A stretch of 64,000 nt of DNA from Membranipora membranacea (GCA_914767715.1 OU612069.1:26161387-26225386), one strand, 5' to 3'. Positions 35,647 through 48,200 are shown, numbered from the stretch's first letter. The notes: generated by a model from the sequence alone, not told the origin. A program made the numbers and translations.

Positions 35647-37110
35647 ATGACAGAATTTGGAGCTAGCAAACCTCTCTATGACCCTACGTGGGTGAAAGGA
35701 TTTCCGGTTGTAGGCCAAGGAGTCATCATATTCAACATGATCAGAAAGAGCCCGTTCACCATCTTCGTCAGTCCAAAACTAGACAAGGGAGCACCAGGAG
35801 CAGATGAGTGGATCAGCCTCACTGTGAATGAGACCTCTGCAATTTTCCGCCAGTGTCACAATGGTGAGACAAAAGAACTGAAAAGAGTGAGTGGCGTTGT
35901 AACACAAGGAGAATACAGCCAACCTGTTGGTATCGATCCAGACCAGAAGATAGCCTACTGGTTGAGCTATAACCGTGACCTGCTTCAACTGAGGTATGGG
36001 AGAGGCTACGTCATGTCTGAAACCACATGTCTCAACTATGATAGCTACATCGGAGAGCCTGGTTCTCTACCCGAGTCCGATGAGGAAACCATTCGAGAAG
36101 ACTACAAGTATCTCTTCAGCCCAACTATAAGAAGAACCATCGAGCTGTATGATGCTGTCCCCAAACTAAAGCTGATGAAAAGCTATGCATCCAAGATTAT
36201 GGCTGCAGGTCCAGAAGAATATTGTAAGATGGCACTAATTGCAGCAGGATCTTTTGGGAAACAACAGAATGTCAAGCGAGTGAGAAAAGATGAGGCTGAA
36301 CAACTCGCTTTAACCCTAATTGATGTGGAAAACCAGGTTCAACTGATGTCCAACCCTTTCGTGACCAACTGGTCTCCAGTCATCAAAGACAGCAGAAGTC
36401 TGACCCTGGATGACCTTGACAGTGACAAGTACACATTCTCCGAGAGTCTGCCTGCGGCCTGCCTGGAGCTTTACGATAATGTTGTATCCTGTACCCTAGA
36501 CAGCCCAAACGATCCATATCCACTCTCTGATGCTATCGAGTACAGCATCAACACTGAGGGAATGACCCTGAACACCACATTGAAGAACAAACACGAGTTT
36601 GACAACCCGGACCAAATCTATCTGAGAGTCACCCTCGGTCCTAACAGAGGAAAGTCCGCCGGGATTCCCTACGTTCTGGAGATTTGGCCCAAAGCATGTG
36701 GCAGCCCCATCCACAACCATGGAAACTGCTACGCTGTCATCAATGTCATCCATGGAGCCATCGATATAGAGGTGTACAACAAGCAGGCCAGCGATACCGA
36801 TGCTAAACACCTCATGAAGTTCACTGCACGTAAAGGTCAACAGACGTGGATCTCACCCAACTGGTTCCAGACTCACAAACTGTGGAACAGCACACCAACT
36901 TACACAGCCACAATCCAGTGCTACCAGTACAGCAAAGCTGACACCACTAACTGGCCGTATTTCGACTTTGTCAGTGATGATAACACAATCGACGAGTTTT
37001 TGCCAAATAGCGATTTCACTTTCCATGACATGAAGAAAGTTGTCATGCAGGAGTACATCGACTACGTTAACAACGGCCCAAGCCTAGCAAAGAAAGCTAA
37101 GCATGCCTGA
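35647..37110 (+). CDS. Cysteine-dioxygenase-like cupin protein, copy 4 (487 aa)
   Basis: Intact 487-residue frame with the family layout: GQGVIIFNMIRKSPF near the N-terminus, YWLSYNRDLLQLRYGRGY near 105-122, a middle region, then the cupin. Candidate iron ligands are H356 and H358 (SPIHNHGNCY) and H410 (QTHKLWN), followed by CYQYS. An extra serine (NYDSYIGEPG) distinguishes it from copy 2. Its C-terminus ends in a short basic tail (LAKKAKHA). The N-terminus is MTEFGASKP, lacking the two alanines of copy 2. The ATG immediately follows the acceptor ATATTCGTAG. Codon choices in the last 150 codons are almost those of copies 2 and 3. With copy 2 it is one of the two intact close paralogues. Confidence 0.82.
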   Translation: MTEFGASKPLYDPTWVKGFPVVGQGVIIFNMIRKSPFTIFVSPKLDKGAPGADEWISLTVNETSAIFRQCHNGETKELKRVSGVVTQGEYSQPVGIDPDQKIAYWLSYNRDLLQLRYGRGYVMSETTCLNYDSYIGEPGSLPESDEETIREDYKYLFSPTIRRTIELYDAVPKLKLMKSYASKIMAAGPEEYCKMALIAAGSFGKQQNVKRVRKDEAEQLALTLIDVENQVQLMSNPFVTNWSPVIKDSRSLTLDDLDSDKYTFSESLPAACLELYDNVVSCTLDSPNDPYPLSDAIEYSINTEGMTLNTTLKNKHEFDNPDQIYLRVTLGPNRGKSAGIPYVLEIWPKACGSPIHNHGNCYAVINVIHGAIDIEVYNKQASDTDAKHLMKFTARKGQQTWISPNWFQTHKLWNSTPTYTATIQCYQYSKADTTNWPYFDFVSDDNTIDEFLPNSDFTFHDMKKVVMQEYIDYVNNGPSLAKKAKHA

Positions 37111-39206
37111 GAAAGTTTCGAAAACAACAACTTGACTTTATTGCAGTAAACAGAAACGTAACTGTATATCCCAAAACAGTACAAGCTGATTTTGTATTCA
37201 TTATTATTTTGTCATTATGTTTTTTCGTCATTTGAGAGTGCATAGTTTTATTAGAAGTCTGGCATACTTAGCCGATCATTTTTTGGATAAAATGCTTTTA
37301 CAAAATGTTATCTTCATTTTCCACATGACCTTATTTGTCCCGCCACATTAGTCGGTGTCAATAATGTATATGTATTGAGGGTTGTTTTATATCATCTTAT
37401 CAGTTTATCCTAACCAATAAATTTTGTACAAAAACTCTTCAGTTCATATTAGAAGGATGGCCTGTTTGCCTGTTTTCTGTTGTCAAAATACAAAATAACA
37501 TGAAAGCTATTTCGAAATAGTTATAAGAAAAGGCCTGATGGCTGCACTTTGATGTCGGAAATCTAAGGGTTACAATGCACGACTTTCCTTCTTCTGACAT
37601 TGAGAATAGGTCACATTGAGAATAGGTCACATTGAATTTGTTTTTTTTGCTAAATTAAGTGTGATAGTAACTCAAATAAACCTATTATGGCTCTCTTCAA
37701 TGGCTCCTATGAAATCGGCAGGGTATGCATTTCCAATGTTTGAGGGTAATGCCAACTTTGTAAATAATGACAGTGCAATGGTTTTCTCTGCTCTACAACG
37801 CTGCAATCTTGACACAAAGTTTTACATGGTCATTTGTTCCACCTGAAACACAGTTAAGATTGAAGTTGAGGATACCTGCTAGTGATCTCTACGCTGCACC
37901 AGCACCGGGATCCAAGGATATTCGAAATTTGTTGACATTATTAAATAGCTCTCTGATGGTCCTGAACGAATGAATTCCGTATTGCACTTGAGAAGAGTAA
38001 ACATTATGAATAGCAGCCTTGAGGACGGGTTCATTGTCCTGATAAGTCCTTGCACAAGGTTACATTTCTAGACAACTAGTTTTTTAAAATATTGATATTC
38101 TATCGTGATGAGCTGCTTAGATTGTGTACCCAATAATCTTGATCATGGGTCGGTTGCAGCAAACAAAAGACTGACGCCGGCTTTGCTGAGTAAACTGAAA
38201 CAGGGAGAAAGGAGCGTGTAAATGTAATTCTGTTATATTGACCATTTCAACCATTATAATATATTCATTAAGTATAATATAGGTGCATGATTTGAGCAAT
38301 TAGTACAGCACCAAATTAGTGGCTTTTGTTCGTTGACAGAAACAACTTTAAATGGGAATTCTTCTGGGGTCGGAGTATCCCTGCATTATCTCTATGATGT
38401 CAAGAATAGGTATTGAGGAACATTAATCTGTTTTCACCAATGCCACACAAAGCTAATTAATATGATAAATAAAATTATGAATCTGAACAATGTGTTTAGC
38501 TCAAATTCTAAAAAAACAGGCACAAGAAGGAAATAGCCAATCAGCTGGATTCGAAATTTCGAGTTTCAATTTTGCAGGGATCAGGGATTGCATGTACACA
38601 ATGAGCAGATAAATATTTTGGATATTTGAGATTATTCCGAACTTTATGCATGAATTTCACAAAAGCTATTCAGTTATTATCTCTATATCATCTCACTTCA
38701 TATTCAAAAAGCTATTTATTTGAACAGAGGCTTCAACAGACATGACCGAGAATAAGAGTATTGTTGATAACATCTTTTTATCCTTAAGCTTGTTTGACTC
38801 CACCACAAATCATAAACCACGGAATAATTATAACCTCCAACTGCTTAATAGGCATTCACCCGTCATCATTGTCACATGATTAATGAAGTTGCACTGTTGA
38901 CCTCACTGCTCAGCTTAAGGTACAAACGGGCGCATTTGTATAGTGAGTGTCACTATGTCACTACTACTGCTAGTTACTAGTAGGTAGTAGCTTAAAGTGA
39001 TTCAGAGTTTGTGAGCCTGCTGGCAGGCTGGTAACTGGGGACTTTGGGGACTTTGAAATGCTACAAGGCAGCTCACAGCACAGAATGTTGTGTCGGACAA
39101 TCGAAACTTCAAGACGATGATCAAGATGAGGTGGCGTAGATTAGAAATACGATGAGAAGAAAACTAAAAATGGAGCAATAATTACAATCATATCAGAAAA
39201 AATAGT
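37111..39206. other. 3' flank of copy 4 and 5' flank of the 14-exon gene
   Basis: No gene recognised. A stretch at 37681-37973 stays open with fairly balanced codon use (PASDLYAAPAPGSKDIRNLL) but has no splice context or recognised motif. A short direct duplication, TTGAGAATAGGTCACA, lies at 37598-37633. The promoter of the next gene should be in the last few hundred bases; no core element is convincing. Confidence 0.35.
37416..37421 (+). terminator. Polyadenylation signal AATAAA of copy 4
   Basis: AATAAA about 305 bases after the copy 4 stop on the same strand. Confidence 0.5.
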
Positions 39207-42200
39207 ATGGATCCAAGGATAAACACAAGGAGAGCCCATCCAGTGGGAGAGGTAAGAGTTTTAATTATATTAATATTGGTTCAGTGCACCAGCAGAAGGT
39301 TTAACTAAGAGGGTGAGGCAGTTTTAGAAGTGGAAAATATGAGGTAATGGGTGCCAACCAGGTCGGGGTGCAGGAGGCCACACAGGCCACAGCGGGGTCA
39401 TGGGCGGAGCCCTGTCCGCCGGAGCCCTGTCCGTCGGAGCCCTGTCCGCCGGAGCCCTGTCCGCCGGAGCCCTGTCCGCCGGAGCCCTGTCCACCGGAGC
39501 CCTGTCCACCGGAGCCCTGTGGTGATTACAAATGAAAATGCATCAATTTTAACCATATTTTGGAAAACTCATATTGATGTACGCACCACCATGGGCTCAA
39601 GCCTGCAAATCCACGGCTCATTGCCATTGTGATGGTTATAATATATAGGGGGGTGGGGTGCATCCTCCTAGAATATGTAAGAAGAGCGACACCTCGCATC
39701 CCCTCGCATCCCGCCTAACTAGGGCTCTAACAGGTCATCTTTTCTGGGTTGGCCACTGCAGGCCGCTGACTGCAGGCCGCTGACTGCAGGCTGCTGACTG
39801 CAGGCCGCTGACTGCAGGCCGCTGACTGCAGGCTTGCTTTGAGCCCAAATGTATCCCAAGCCCTACAATAATAATTCACTGCGCATTCTTTAGATAAGAT
39901 GACCCATCAATTCTGTCAACCATGCTCAGCCTATAATTTTTTACGATGTCCATTTGTTATATAACGTGTACTGGGTAAGAAATCCAGCTGCAGCCGGCAG
40001 CTTGGCTTGGTTTGGGCCCAAATTTAACCCCAGTCTCTCCTTACAACAATAAATCACTACTCATTCTTCGAATTACGATGTGTAAGATGACTCCCTGATT
40101 ATCACATAACGGATCGGTTAACCATCCAGAGCATATAATGATGTATCTATAATTGTCCACTTTGTTATACAAAGCTATCTTTAATGATGACCAAGATCCA
40201 TTCCGATTAAAGACAAAACTTATTTGTTGTGATTCTGATCGATCTGATTGTGACTCGGTTTAGCTATGTACGCATTTTTGTATCTCCCTTTGTTAAGTAT
40301 TTACTATATATCTGGGGACCACACAACTTTGTTCTAATTGAGCAGAGTATGAATTAAGTGACATTAGAATGCATTGAGATCAGGCTGAAGGGACCAATTT
40401 TCTGAATTACCAGGAATTTTGAATTATAAAGTTTGAATTAACCAACTTACACTGTCATATATATTTCTATTCAGAGAACCCAGCGTGTTGTGCAGACAAG
40501 CGTTAATGGTCATCAGAAAGGGACAATTGTGGAATATAAACAATACAAAGAGAGGATTCATGCACCTCCAAACCCTTATAACGGTGAGTTATGGCAAGAT
40601 AATATCGCCAATGAGACTTAATTCCTAGGTGATCACCCAAAAGGCCACTGCCAAATAGCCACTGGCCATAAAGCCACTGGCCATAAAGCCACTGGCCAAA
40701 AAGCCACTGGCCATAAAGCCATTGGTTAAAAGGCCACTCAGTTATTTAAAGTCAAAAATGCTCAGTTGTAGTTATCTCCTCCTTACTTTTCCAAAAGCTA
40801 TCTCCTTCCTACAGGTTTTAATTCAGAATAACCACATTTGGTCACCTGGATCGTTAGTCAATCAGCTATTCATTTATTTTTTTCTGCAAAAAACTCCAAA
40901 TCTGACAAAAAATCTCCAAGTTCATGTTTTTCTGCTTGGGCAGAACTACACTTCGACATGGTAACTCACAGAGATCTGGTTTTTTTTTTGAGCATCAGTT
41001 CATCACATTATCTAAATGAGTTTTTGAGGGCATGTTTGAAACATTTTTTTATCATATTTAAAATTGCGGTTTACTTTTTCATTACAGTGTTTATTTCATC
41101 CATCAGTGCAGTGGCAATGTTGCGCAAGGCAGTGCAAAGAGCCTATATAATTGTAGTTTCTATGCCATTGTGTACAGTTTCAAACAAATTTATCAAAGGA
41201 GTGGAGCAATTTACAAATGACAATGGAGATGCTATACTGAACTTAAACACAAGAATATTTCTGTTGATTGATATAAGTTTTCAGTATAGATTGTGGTGAC
41301 CCATCAGACACCCATCAAATTCTATCAGAATGACTATATACCTCAAAATAATTAATCTTCATCATTCTACATACATATTCAGAAATTTCCAGAATCTATA
41401 TCCGATTCATACTCTGTTTGTCTTGTAGTATAGTATTGCACTTTTAGCCAGTCAGATCTGCACTTTTAACTCGATAGAATTTTTGATTTATATACGCAGC
41501 GTTAGATATCTTGTAATTCCTGCTCAGACCAAATATGTTTTCCAACCAGTATTCCAAGCCCGAAACCCCAGTTCTGATACAAAAATTGGCCCATATTGAG
41601 TGTATCCCGTTTTTTTATACCAATTATATTGCACCTAAGATACCATATCATTATTATGTTGAATCAATAGGCTCTAGTGGCTGGCTGCTCATAAATTTAC
41701 ATTTTTGAAAACGACCATGATACCTTGTCGACATTCAATTATCCACACTCTCTTTACTCAACAAAACCATGGTCCATGCTTCTAAAAAAGTGATACAAGG
41801 TTGCGATCACTTCACTCTTGGCTAGCCGGGTAAGCCTTCTTCCGGGAGTTATTGCACAATCAAGTAGACGGTGCTCGGGGGAGAGGTGTTTATGCTATAC
41901 CATTCTCACTTTGGATGTTTCTATATTCCGAAACATGGTTTGGATTTGGCTTTTTCAGTGGATACTGTTCAATGATAGCATTTTCAAAATAGACCCAAAT
42001 GTTTGAGCTTAAATGTTACACGAATGTCATCCCAATATTTTTATTATTGAAAAACACTAATGTAATTATGCTGGATGCGTATAGGATTATGATAACTGTG
42101 TGTCTGGAGGGCTCACCCCTAATAAACTTATAATAAACACATAATATTCTTTGTGAAATATTCTGCTGCATTTTCAGTGAGCTGGTATCTGTGTTGGTGT

Positions 42201-45200
42201 ATTTATCACCATTTAGGAATTGCAGTCCTGAAATAACCATTGACAGCATTCATGTTACGGTTCAATTTGTACATTTTTTCAAAATCATGCCCTGGGACTG
42301 TATCTATACTGCCACAAGTTATTGTTACTTTTGAGGATTCGGTTAGCCAAACAGGTGGGCTGCCTCAATAAACAACAAATCTGAGATGGCCTCCAAACAA
42401 AATTGGAAGCAGTTCGAGCTGGATGAAGATATCAGTTAGAGCAATTACAGACATTGTTTTCTCAGAGTAAATTTTCTAATCCTTCAAGAAAATCTCATTT
42501 GTAAACAACCTGTTGTATTGCAGTCTCTGTCTTTCATTACAGGGAAAGAATTTGTTACTTTTGTGCCTTTCCAAAGGATTTAAAGGCAATGTAATATTAG
42601 AATATCAAAACCTGAGGATAACCTTTGTGTCTCAAGACTTGTTGCTTCTTATGATATTTATGTATTAAGGCATTATTAGATCTGATTAAAATTGAAGGTT
42701 GATTTAAATCAGACGTCTTGTCACAAGCCACATCCCGGAGCATAGGCGGCAAGATTTGTTGCCTTAGTGGCCAGGCCGCAATATCTGCGCCAGCTTGCTC
42801 TCTGTTTGCTGGCAGGTCGGAGCACACCTGGGTGCCAACCAAAGCCCAGTGCTAGATAATTCGTAATTCCTGCTCAGACCAAATATATTTTCCTACCAGT
42901 ATTCCAAGCCCGAAACCCAGTTCTGATACAAAAATTGGCCCATATTGAGTGTGCCCGGTTTTTTTATACCAAATTATATTGCATATAAAATATCATATCA
43001 TATTATGTTGAATCAATAGACTCTAGTGGCTGGCTACTCATATATTTACATTTTTGCAATCGACCATGACACCTCGTCGACATTCAATTATCCACACTCT
43101 CTTTACTTAACAAAACCATGGTCCATGCTTCTAAAAAGTTATACAAGGTTGCAGTCACTTCACTCTTGGCTAGCCGGGTAAACCTTCTACTGGGAGTTAT
43201 TACACAATCAAGTAGAGGGTGCCCTGGGACTGCATCTATACTGCAACAAGTTATGATGTTGCTACTTTTGAGGATTCGGTTAGCCAAACAGGTGGCCTGC
43301 CTCAATAAATAACAAATCTGAGATGGCCTCCAAACAAAATTGGAAGCAATTCTTCACGCAGTGCATTGAAACGATCCAAGTACAATTGAGACCTAAGCTG
43401 GATGAAGATATCAGTTAGAGCAATTACAGGCATTGTTTTCTCAGAGTAAATTTTCTAATCCCTCAAGAAAATCTTATTTGTAAACAACCAGTTGTATTGC
43501 AGTCTCTGTCTTTCATTACAGGGAAAGAATTTGTTACTTTTGTGCCTTTCCAAAGGATTTAAAGGCAATTTAATATTAGAATATCAAAACCTGAGGATAA
43601 CCTTTGTGTCTCAAGACTTGTTGCTTCTTATGATATTTATGTATTATTGCATTATTACATCTGATTAAAATTGAAAGTTGATTTAAATCAGATGTCTTGT
43701 CACAAGCCACATCCCGGAGCATGGGCGGCGAAATTCGTTGCCTTGTGGCCAGGGCACAATATCTGCGCCAGGTTGCTCTCTGTTTGCAGGCAGGTCGGAG
43801 CACACCTGGCTGTCAACCAAAGCCCACTCGACAATGGATCGCAGATACATTTGATATGAGGTCCTTTCGATTAATGTAAGGTTCAATGATTGCATAGACC
43901 AAGGGTATATTGTGGCAGCATTGTTCAAGGATTGTAAAAGTTAATCCTATTATAATAACTGCCACAATGCTGCCTTCCTAGCTATACCCACCTTACCAAT
44001 TTAGCTAGGATAGTTACAGGTGTAATTTAAGCATAAAACATCAAGTCTAATCGTGGAGTAAGGCTGTACAAAAAGAAACTTTTACATGAGAGCCTGCATA
44101 TTCTATTATTTACTGTAATCAAAAACTTTGAATTCAGGTCATTCTCCAGAACCCTATAATTGTGACAAATAGATGAAAGGAGTGTTTTGCATCAAGCTTC
44201 ACATAACTTTCCCCTTGACACAAAGCTTGCAGGTACCTTGACCAAGGAGTAAAAAACTCTCTCCTTGACTATTGTTAAAAAATTTATTCTGTATCCCTTC
44301 ACTCTGTGAAGCAGTCTAGCCACATGCTTGAAACTAAAATGTTTTACACAGATAGATAGATGGGTGATAACTCTATACTGCAAATGAGCCACCAAATTTC
44401 AACAATAAGAGAGGACAACTTCTTAGCCTAAGATTTGCCAAAATTGACTTTAATGAACTGAGCACTGGTCATAAGGCCACTGGACAAAAGGCCACTGGTC
44501 AAAATGCCACTGGTCAAAAAGCCACTTCCCAAAAAGCCACTGGTTACATAATAGAAGTCTGATATAAACTTTCCATTGACATGTTTTTTGCACCCGTAAA
44601 ACAAATATAAGCTCTTGATATGCCATTTATAAATGATTTTTTATTTCTACTCACTGATTCCCATTTTAATAAAGTTAGAAATGATCACACCCACCCTTTG
44701 CAAATAATTATTTTAAATAACTCCACCTGGACATCTTGATGGACAACTTATCACAAGCAAACAGTCAGCACTTTTAGATCGATCACTGAGAAGAGAGAGT
44801 GCTGTAGCTTTTTTTGATTTTGACATGCCACATGCCAAGCAAGAGTGAGTTGCATACCCTACTGGGAGCAACAGAAAGAGTCAGTGATCAGGTTACAAAA
44901 CTTTAAGCAATAGCGATCAAGTTGAGTCAGTTGGGTTTTTTGGTCATCAATAATAAAAACATTCGATTGATGCACAGATAGATCTTGGTAGAGGTATTGT
45001 TCACAAGAGAGTTTGGTTTTTGTTAAGTATCAGATCCGATATAACCATGTGATAATCAAATTGATCGCATGAAGTAGGAGGTGGCTCAGTTGGTTAGAGC
45101 GCCGGACTTCAACAGGCAAGTGTTGAAGGTCGTGGGTTCGAATCCCACTGCAGTCCATCCCCTACTGGGGATTGGTTGGTCCCGCAGGTGTGCTCCGACC

Positions 45201-48200
45201 TGCCTGGAAACAGAGAGCAAATTGGCGCAGATATTGCGGCCCAGCCAATAAGGCAATAATATTTCGCCGCCCATGCCACGGGATGGGCGAGTGATAAGAC
45301 AGTGGATTTTAATCAACCTTTTTAATTTTAATCAACAGGGTGCATTGGGTAAAAATGATACTAAAAATCTTTCCATGTGAATATAAATTATTGTCACGTT
45401 ACCAACAAATAAAATCAAAAACGTTACACCGCTGTCTCTGCTTAGTGCGGCATTGCTTCGATCTAAAAGTGCTGATTGATTGATTGTGATGACTTAAATT
45501 TGTCCATCAAGATACATTTTAATGTATTAATTGGGGGTTACAGTACAGATGTCCGGGTTGAGTCATTTAAAATAATTATTGGGTGGGTGGGATCTTTTCT
45601 TACTTTACTAAAATGGGAATCGGTGAGTAGAAATAAAAAAAATTGTTGAAAGTTGGTATATCAAGAGCTAGGATTTTGTTTTACAGGCCCAAAAAAACAT
45701 GTCAATGGAAAGTTGATATCAGACTTCTATGGTGTAACTGTTGAACCAGTGGCTTTTTGGGCAGTGACTTTTTGACCAGTGGCCTTTTGACCAGTGGCCT
45801 TATGACCAGTGGCCTTTTATCCAGTGGCCTTATGACCAGTCGCTTTATGGCCAGTGGCTTTTTGGCCAGTGGCTTTATGGCCAGTGGCTTTTTGGCCAGT
45901 GGCTTTATGGCCAGTGGCTTTTTGGCAGTGGCCTTTTGACCCAAAATCGACTTCCTACCATCTACTAGCTATACTTCTAAAAGTCGCGGGCTGTTACTCC
46001 AATGTCAAACAGGAAGATATGGAACCCAATTATTTCGAGAGGGATAAGTGAGCTAGAAACATATCACTAGGTAGATATCAGATCACTTAGAATTTGACTT
46101 GTGTTTAATAGTGTTGCTCACAAACTCTAGAAATTTAGCGGACTATGAAATTTTTTATGGTGATGGGCTAATTTTTTACGGCATGTTTTAATTTTTTGCT
46201 TATTCCATAGTCATCTTTACCAGTAGCTTCCATCCATGATCCATGATGATTTGGCTTCTATATGCAGGGGGGAATGAGATAAAAGGAGGACTACGCCTGA
46301 GAAAGTTATATTATAACCCGTATGATGAAGAATTAACAGACGATGAAGGGTTTTACCCTCAAGTCCCGCTTGACTTACGGCAATCTAATGGATATGTTTG
46401 GCCTACTAACATCATATCAAAGGTAAGCTGATATCGTCACAATTTCAGTTGGTTGAAAATTATGAAAAACCCACCTCAAAATAGAAAAATTCATGTTCTG
46501 ATCACGAAGTTTGAGCCGGAGTTTTTCTTATTCATACTCAAACGAACCTTTCTGTTTAGGAAAGCAAAAAACAACCAATGGTCATACAAAGCATTCTCAT
46601 AGCAATGTACAAAAATACTTAGTTCACTCGCACAAGGATATTATTGAATGATGTAAGAAATTACAAAGTGCTACAACTCAGGTTCCAGAAGGGTCTACAG
46701 TATATTATCTCCCTTGTTAAAGATTATCTCCCTTGTTAAAGATTATCTAAAATGTCTTTGCCTAGACTACCTTTGACTACTACTACTGATTTTTAATAAT
46801 CTTTGGTGAAAGGATACCAGCCTGATAACTGTCCTAGGCAAACCAGGACTAGGCTTACTATATTACTGTTAGCGGGTCATGGTCATTTTTAGAGAGCACC
46901 CATATAAGCATTTTTCATAAACACTTCCTGAAACAATACAATACAAACATACATCAATTTAGAGTTAATCAATAACGTGGGAGACAACATACTCTAGACC
47001 CTTTATCATTCAATAATGTTATTGGAAGGGTAAATTCAATTTTTTTATTCATTGCTATGAGAATGCTAAGCTGTGAACGTTGGTTGTTTTTTGCTTTCCT
47101 ACACACTTTGAGTAAAATTAATGTTGAAATATGGATGTCAGCGGATTTGACTCCACCCTGGAAGGGTCGTTGTTATTAAACATCTTTCTCATCTGCAGGC
47201 TGATGAGCAAGTGTATGAGAGGCCTAGTGAAGATGATGTAGACACCATTCAGTACAGATTGCTATTTGCACCTTTACGAGTTCGTCAAGAAAAGCTGTCA
47301 AGAGTTTTCACTCCAAATGTGAGTTTGTCATTTCGATTCAAGAGAATTGTATCTCTATTCCAATCTTTCTTTGATGATAATGGAAGTTAATAATAATTCT
47401 GTGTCTGTAATTTTTGTAATAAATTATGTATTCCCACATATTATGTATTCAAATACCAACTCAAAGAAGTTTGTAGAACAACAAGATTTTTTTCTGCACT
47501 TATGATACTCTCTCTGTCTTGGAAATCAAACTCAAGACACAACAAATTATCAGTTTGATTAGAAACGAGAAGTTGCCCTCTCTCAACCAGCTGAGGCAAG
47601 CCCCTTACACTAAGAACCATTGTTATCATGCTTCTGATAGGCTACTATTTAATGACGCTTGTCAAACAGGATATCTGTCACCACTCCAGCAGTGAAAAGA
47701 TTAAACTTTGCAAAGTCTCCCTCGCACCTCCATTTAACTTGCTCATGTTGTCCATTGTAAAGATTTTAACAATTTCTTGGTTATGGTGTTCATTTGTTTG
47801 TCAATTCAGCACCAGATTGATAACATCTAGTGGTTATGGCAAGTACCCATATTTTTCTCTGTAACAATTTGTATTAAAAGAAACGAGAAAATTGATTGTT
47901 GTATTCATCATTAGGCATCATGTAAAACCTTGAATTAAATACCAACAGGATCTGTGCCCTTTGGAAGCTGAGATAGTGAAGAAAGCAAGAAGAACAATAG
48001 AACCTAAGGACAGTGAGGACTGGAACGAGCTGAAACCAGTCCAGCAGCTCTTCGTATGTAACACTGAATACGTCAAGAACCCGAGATGGCACAGAGTCGG
48101 CTTTACCGAGGAGGACGAATACTGTAGGGCAGCCAGATATAGTGTGGATCATAGTCATATGTATAGCAGAGTTTCGGTGTCAAAGGTATGCCCACATACA

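Larger units (their letters stand above)
41505..43835 (+). repeat. Two-unit tandem duplication, 1.35 and 0.98 kb
   Basis: GTAATTCCTGCTCAGACCAA at about 41513 recurs at about 42859. CTCTTGGCTAGCCGGGTAA at about 41815 recurs at about 43163. GAGGATTCGGTTAGCCAAAC recurs at about 42334 and 43269. The first unit has roughly 410 extra bases (about 41878-42288) between CAAGTAGACGGTG and GCCCTGGGACTG, which are adjacent in the second unit. Both units end in the same 5'-truncated minus-strand SINE. Confidence 0.8.
40636..45943. mobile_element. Composite inverted-repeat element, GCCACTGGCC-rich ends
   Basis: The left end CAAAAGGCCACTGCCAAATA followed by GCCACTGGCCATAAA repeats (40636-40740) is the reverse complement of the right end near 45840-45943. 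The right end reads GGCCAGTGGCTTTATGG repeats then TTTGGCAGTGGCCTTTTG. It fills most of intron 2 of the 14-exon gene. Inside are a tandem duplication (41505-43835) and a second, nested inverted repeat (44463-45940). No transposase frame is visible. Whether this is one element or two sharing ends is uncertain. Confidence 0.55.

Noticed and set aside
39324-39632. Pro/Glu/Cys and Arg/Ser/Pro repeat proteins on both strands
   Set aside because: By-products of the 15 bp intronic minisatellite.
45084-45160. Functional tRNA gene
   Set aside because: Box A and box B are good, but the ends cannot form an acceptor stem and the sequence continues into a repeated 230 bp SINE body.
45702-45944. Lys/Pro/Leu and Ser/Gly/Leu repeat peptides
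   Set aside because: Reading frames through the 15-16 bp terminal repeats of an inverted-repeat element.
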